Below, one piece after another: positions 5,056 to 7,936 of a stretch of DNA of 7,936 nucleotides. Source of the stretch: Candidatus Curtissbacteria bacterium (GTDB taxonomy: Bacteria > Patescibacteriota > Microgenomatia > Curtissbacterales > GWA2-41-24). Below the pieces are notes generated by a model, which saw only the letters and a program-made list of their open reading frames with translations, made no database searches and had not been told where the DNA came from. Location: the NCBI GenBank assembly GCA_016187105.1, contig JACPKK010000045.1, positions 1 through 7,936 of the forward strand. Direction: 5' to 3'. A program made the translations under genes and the position numbers. Positions within the stretch are counted from its first letter, which is position 1. Each line of letters opens with the position of its first letter.

Positions 5056-5853
5056 ATGCAAAGCAGCGAAACTCCAGGTAAATCAGATTTAACGTCCAAG
5101 GATCAAGTATCAAAGTGGATAGAAACGGGATTTAGCCCGGAAGCGGTAGTCGTTTACGGAACTACGGTAGAAACCTTGAACAAGATATTACGGACAGGAG
5201 AAATCCCTCATTATTTGATGTCTGATTTAATGGAACATAGTAGACCACATGACTTGGAATCTGTTCGCAAAACTCTGGATAGGGTTAGTGGTAAAAAATT
5301 ATATTTTGGTTATCCATTATTGAGTAGACTCGAGGATAAACCAGAGTTTATCGATCAATTTAAAGAAGCCATGAAGAGAGAAGACATTAGTGATTTCAGT
5401 GACGATTTCTTTTTGGATCTGGCAGTACTGTACGCAAACAACAACGTTATCGAAGACTATTTTGAGCAGAAGACTGGTAAAAAGTATAGCGCCATAGATC
5501 TGCTTACAGCAGCAAAGGATCTTGTGCCGGAAGAGTTTAATGAGTATATCAAGGAGCGCCCCTGGATAGATATTGATGTGGATGAAGAAGGCGATGAAAA
5601 AATTTTGTATGAAATAAAAAGAGAGTTTGGGGATGAAAAAGCGTCAGAGGTTTTGGCTGCGGCTTTAAAAAGAAGAGGTGTACTGCTATTTTTTAACAGA
5701 GAACTACTTGAAAACACCGATCTTATTCCAGGATTTGAAGATGAGCACGAAATTGTAGTTGCTTCAGATAAGCCATTAACAATTACAGCGATTGCTGGGA
5801 TAAAAGTTCTTTCTGGGGTGGAAAAAGACGATCTCTTGAGGGTAGCAGCATGA
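5056..5853 (+). CDS. Hypothetical protein, possible ADP-ribosyltransferase-like fold
   Basis: I do not recognise this 265-aa protein with confidence. It is soluble and acidic, with no signal peptide or membrane segment. The segment VVVYGTTVETLNKILRTGEIP (split here for reading: VVVYGTT at 31-37, then VETLNKILRTGEIP at 38-51) resembles the opening strand-helix of ART folds such as Tpt1/KptA and DarT, whose usual form is YHGT followed by a helix and GxIP. The His is replaced by Tyr34. The C-terminal part (206-253: GVLLFF, then EDEHEIVV and AIAGIKVLS) resembles the terminal strands of such folds, where a Glu (E230 or E232 here) would be catalytic. Between them lies a helical region of about 120 residues. 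It begins 1 nt after the fic stop with no good Shine-Dalgarno (GAAAGGAG at 5027-5034 is 21 nt away), and its stop overlaps the ligase start as ATGA, so it is translated as part of that operon. It could equally be a fold unrelated to ARTs. Confidence 0.88.
   Translation: MQSSETPGKSDLTSKDQVSKWIETGFSPEAVVVYGTTVETLNKILRTGEIPHYLMSDLMEHSRPHDLESVRKTLDRVSGKKLYFGYPLLSRLEDKPEFIDQFKEAMKREDISDFSDDFFLDLAVLYANNNVIEDYFEQKTGKKYSAIDLLTAAKDLVPEEFNEYIKERPWIDIDVDEEGDEKILYEIKREFGDEKASEVLAAALKRRGVLLFFNRELLENTDLIPGFEDEHEIVVASDKPLTITAIAGIKVLSGVEKDDLLRVAA
5838..5842 (+). promoter_or_regulatory. Ribosome binding site of the ligase gene
   Basis: GAGGG ends 7 nt before the ligase ATG at 5850, within the coding sequence of the preceding gene. 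Together with the ATGA overlap (5850-5853) it supports this start and translational coupling. Confidence 0.65.
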
Positions 5854-7610
5854 CATTTTCTAATTTAGCGCAGTATTTCGAAAAATTAGAGGCAACTTCC
5901 AAGAGGCTGGAGCTTGTAGATATTTTGTCCCAACTTTTTCGGGAATCTAGTGCCGAGGAAATTGGCAAGATTTGCTATCTAATTCAAGGCCGCGTGGCGC
6001 CGTTTTATGAGCCGACGGAGCTTGGGATGGCAGAATCTTTGGTGGCGCAGGCGATTGCCAAGGCTTATGACGCCAGTAAAGATGACGTCATTAAATCTTA
6101 CCGGCATTTGGGAAACATGGGGCTGGCGGCGGAAAAATTGTCTAAGGCTAAACGACTAAAGACTAAAGCAGTATCAGTAACAGAAGTATTTAATGAACTT
6201 TTAAAAATAGCAAAGTTTGTAGGAAAAGGGACTGTTGAGCAAAAAGTTACGACGCTTTCTAATATTCTAAAATCTATAGATCCAATTTCGGCGAAGCATG
6301 TTGTTAATATCCCGCTTGGAACTTTGCGGCTTGGGATTGGTGACCCGACGGTGATGGATGCTTTGTCGATTGCCAAGACAGGGAAGAAAGATCTAAGGCC
6401 GGAGATTGAAGATGCTTATAACAAGACAAGCGATCTTGGGTACGTTGCCGAAACGTTCTTTAAACACGGGAAAAACGGCATAAAAAATATAAAGCTTGTC
6501 GTCGGCAAACCGGTGCGGCCGGCGCTTGCCGAACGTTTACCAAACGCGGAAGAAGCAGTCAAAAGACTTGGAAACACTTTTGCGGCGGAGCCAAAATTTG
6601 ACGGGTTTCGCGTGGCAGTCCATAAAGACGGCAACAACGTGAAGCTTTTTTCCAGAAATTTGGAAGATACGACCAATGCTTTTCCGGATATTGTGGAAGG
6701 GGCCAAGACCCAGATTAAGGCCAAAAGTTGCATTTTGGAGGGTGAGGCGATTGCTTATAACCCGCTAACCGAGGAGTTTTTGCCATTTCAGGAAACGACA
6801 AAACGCAGGAGAAAATACAATATCGAAGAGAAAGCAAAAGAGCTGCCCCTAATTTTGTTTGCCTTTGATGTTTTGTATTTAAACGGTAAGGATGTTACCG
6901 CAAAACCATACAAGGAGAGGCGCAAACTCTTGGAGTCGATTGTTTCTGCCGACCATACGGTTGTAAGAATTGCCGAGGAAAGGATTTTGCATACGGCAGG
7001 AGAGATTACCAAGTTTTTCAACGAAGAGATTTCGGAAGGGCTGGAGGGTTTGATGCTAAAAAAACTGGACGCGCCATATAAAGCCGGCGGCAGGGGATTT
7101 CATTGGATAAAATTCAAAAGGAGTCAATCCGGAGAGCTTTCTGACACTGTGGATGTCGTACTACTCGGAGTTTACACGGGTCGGGGAAAGAGGACGGAAT
7201 TTGGAGTCGGCGGGCTCTTGGTTGGGGTTTATAACGAGAAAAAAGATAGATTTGAAACAATCTCAAGAGTTGGGACCGGTCTTACGGATGAAGAATTTAG
7301 AAAAGTAAATGAAATTTCCAAAAAATTAAGAATTTCTCATAAACCAGCAAGGGTTGAGTCTAAAATTGAACCTTCGTTTTGGATTGAGCCAAAAGTAGTG
7401 TTGGAGATTTTTACAGATGAAATTACCAAATCACCGATTCATACGGCGGGGATGAATCCGTCAGCTGACGGAGGGGTGGGGTATGCTTTGCGGTTTCCGC
7501 GACTCGTAAGATTTCGGGAAGATGATAAGAGGCCCGAAGATGCTACGACAGTAAGCGAGATTGAGAAGTTATACAAAAACCAATACGTTGGTAAAAAATC
7601 CTCAAAGTGA
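5850..7610 (+). CDS. lig: ATP-dependent DNA ligase (archaeal/eukaryotic type I family)
   Basis: Seals nicks by transferring AMP from ATP to an active-site lysine, then to the 5' phosphate. Domains in order are a helical DNA-binding domain (about 1-215), adenylation domain (about 220-425) and OB-fold (about 430-575). Nucleotidyltransferase motifs are all visible: motif I EPKFDGFR with K249 the adenylated lysine, SRN (268-270), LEGEA (296-300), motif III FAFDVLYL (337-344), motif IV EGLMLK (399-404), motif V WIKFKR (419-424) and a motif VI region ALRFPR...DDK (546-560). The 586-aa length fits archaeal replicative-type ligases. This differs from the NAD-dependent LigA of most bacteria and carries an N-terminal DNA-binding domain, unlike short bacterial LigC/LigD enzymes. 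A heptamer-type repeat encodes residues about 100-107 (RLKTK) in the N-terminal domain. It is coupled to the upstream gene by ATGA. Confidence 0.97.
   Translation: MTFSNLAQYFEKLEATSKRLELVDILSQLFRESSAEEIGKICYLIQGRVAPFYEPTELGMAESLVAQAIAKAYDASKDDVIKSYRHLGNMGLAAEKLSKAKRLKTKAVSVTEVFNELLKIAKFVGKGTVEQKVTTLSNILKSIDPISAKHVVNIPLGTLRLGIGDPTVMDALSIAKTGKKDLRPEIEDAYNKTSDLGYVAETFFKHGKNGIKNIKLVVGKPVRPALAERLPNAEEAVKRLGNTFAAEPKFDGFRVAVHKDGNNVKLFSRNLEDTTNAFPDIVEGAKTQIKAKSCILEGEAIAYNPLTEEFLPFQETTKRRRKYNIEEKAKELPLILFAFDVLYLNGKDVTAKPYKERRKLLESIVSADHTVVRIAEERILHTAGEITKFFNEEISEGLEGLMLKKLDAPYKAGGRGFHWIKFKRSQSGELSDTVDVVLLGVYTGRGKRTEFGVGGLLVGVYNEKKDRFETISRVGTGLTDEEFRKVNEISKKLRISHKPARVESKIEPSFWIEPKVVLEIFTDEITKSPIHTAGMNPSADGGVGYALRFPRLVRFREDDKRPEDATTVSEIEKLYKNQYVGKKSSK
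6148..6169 (+). repeat. Heptamer/octamer tandem repeat in lig
   Basis: CTAAACGA, CTAAAGA and CTAAAGC run head to tail (8, 7, 7 nt). They encode part of AKRLKTKA in a loop between AAEKL and VTEVFNELLKIA, a place where archaeal ligases vary in length. Confidence 0.6.
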
Positions 7611-7611
7611 T

Positions 7612-7640
7612 TTGACAATAATTGGCGTGTGGGGCAAAAT
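7612..7640 (+). promoter_or_regulatory. Candidate promoter for the EndoQ-like gene
   Basis: A perfect -35 box TTGACA (7612-7617) starts 1 nt after the ligase stop and is followed, after a 17-bp spacer, by CAAAAT (7635-7640, 4/6 to TATAAT). Transcription would start near 7647, giving a leader of about 65 nt that holds the hairpin at 7673-7700. It implies that the nuclease gene can be expressed independently of the ligase operon. Confidence 0.45.
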
Positions 7641-7645
7641 TATTG
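7616..7645 (+). promoter_or_regulatory. Inverted repeat overlapping the candidate promoter
   Basis: CAATAATT (7616-7623) and AATTATTG (7638-7645) form a perfect 8-bp inverted repeat with 14 nt between. It overlaps the end of the -35 box and the -10 box. The placement suits an operator bound by a dimeric repressor. The stem is almost entirely A/T and has no U-tract, so a ligase terminator is less likely. Confidence 0.35.
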
Positions 7646-7672
7646 CGCCGTGAAGTTTGTTGTCCCACTTCG

Positions 7673-7700
7673 CCTTTCGATGACTCAGGGCTTCGAGGGG
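7673..7700 (+). promoter_or_regulatory. Leader hairpin that could mask the EndoQ-like ribosome site
   Basis: In RNA, CCUUUCGA (7673-7680) can pair with UCGAGGGG (7693-7700) over eight base pairs, two of them G-U, around a 12-nt loop. The right arm includes GAGGGG, the only Shine-Dalgarno-like run before the ATG at 7712, though its 11-nt spacing is long. The loop contains CTCAGGGC, also present in the recF insert at 3092-3099, so it appears to belong to the same palindromic element family. Confidence 0.4.
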
Positions 7701-7711
7701 TAAACCGATTT

Positions 7712-7936
7712 ATGAAATTTGTAGCTGATTTGCATCTCCATAGTAAGTATTCCCGCGCGGTTTCGCAGCAAATGACACTTCCCAATATGGCCAATTGGGC
7801 CAAATTTAAGGGGATTAATGTTGTGGCGACGGGGGACTTTACCCACCCATTTTGGTTTGATGCGCTTAAAGTTGGACTGGAGGAAGCGGGGAATGGGTTG
7901 TACAGACTACGGACTACTGACCACAGACTACAGAAA
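7712..7936 (+). CDS. EndoQ-like PHP-domain nuclease, N-terminal part (runs off the window)
   Basis: The first 75 codons of a longer gene. The protein begins MKFVADLHLHSKYSRAVS, with the PHP metal-binding HxH at H8 and H10, and continues with ANWAKFKGINVV (28-39) and ATGDFTHPFWFDALK (39-53), containing D42 and H45. This arrangement is characteristic of the EndoQ family, which cuts 5' of deaminated bases (uracil, hypoxanthine) and abasic sites and is known from Thermococcales and some bacteria; the same proteins are often misnamed as UvrD-like helicases. A period-7 repeat encodes residues 65-74, in the loop before the next conserved strand. Only the N-terminus is visible, so catalytic completeness cannot be judged. 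A PHP domain of another family is the main alternative. Confidence 0.85.
   Translation, partial: MKFVADLHLHSKYSRAVSQQMTLPNMANWAKFKGINVVATGDFTHPFWFDALKVGLEEAGNGLYRLRTTDHRLQK
7905..7932 (+). repeat. Heptamer tandem repeat (4 copies) inside the EndoQ-like gene
   Basis: Units GACTACG, GACTACT, GACCACA and GACTACA run at exact period 7 to within 4 nt of the window end; more units may lie beyond. They encode RLRTTDHRLQ, right after the conserved EEAGNGLY segment. Confidence 0.7.

Noticed and set aside
3987..5853. Classic toxin-antitoxin pair (Fic toxin with small antitoxin)
   Set aside because: The partner is 265 aa and lies downstream, not a short upstream FicA or Phd-like antitoxin, and the Fic protein carries its own inhibitory helix. 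A broader module is proposed as a finding only.
1..7936. Transposon or prophage boundary explaining the repeats
   Set aside because: No transposase, integrase, tRNA gene or long terminal repeats were seen. The repeats are short and lie inside intact housekeeping genes.
1..7936. Recoded UGA (code 25) as in Gracilibacteria
   Set aside because: TGA acts as a true stop at 5851-5853 and 7608-7610, and no gene needs read-through of TGA.

Overview
All eight recognisable reading frames in this 7.9 kb window run left to right and are tightly packed. The proteins are bacterial in type, the standard code is used (TGA is a stop), and several genes overlap. Short GC-rich palindromes encoding an in-frame PAGRQ-like peptide, together with 7-, 8- and 10-nt tandem micro-repeats, sit in variable loops of housekeeping genes and in the gaps. 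From memory this combination is typical of Candidate Phyla Radiation (Patescibacteria) genomes, perhaps Microgenomates. An archaeal-style ATP-dependent DNA ligase and an EndoQ-type PHP nuclease fit that view. The lineage is an inference; no database was consulted.

Layout: (1) bases 1-75 are probably the last 24 codons of an upstream gene. (2) 126-2612 is a coupled cluster: ABC transporter ATPase, ABC-2 permease (14-nt overlap) and mutM (1-nt overlap, TAATG). (3) A 132-bp AT-rich gap with an octamer tandem repeat leads to recF (2745-3932). (4) A 54-bp gap made largely of ATCCGAAT repeats, with a plausible extended -10 promoter, leads to a second coupled cluster: a Fic-domain protein, an unrecognised 265-aa protein with a faint resemblance to ADP-ribosyltransferase folds (1-nt gap), and an ATP-dependent DNA ligase (ATGA overlap). 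(5) A 101-bp gap with a TTGACA promoter candidate, an inverted repeat and a hairpin leads to the start of an EndoQ-like PHP nuclease that runs off the window at 7936.

Functionally the window is mostly a DNA-repair neighbourhood: oxidised-base removal (MutM), recombinational gap repair (RecF), cleavage at deaminated bases (EndoQ-like) and nick sealing (ligase). An efflux-type ABC transporter lies upstream, and a Fic enzyme with an unknown partner is wedged into the ligase operon. The two most unusual features are that coupled Fic / unknown / ligase trio, and the set of unrelated-sequence micro-repeats and palindromes spliced in frame into mutM, recF, fic, lig and the EndoQ-like gene but not seen in the two ABC genes.
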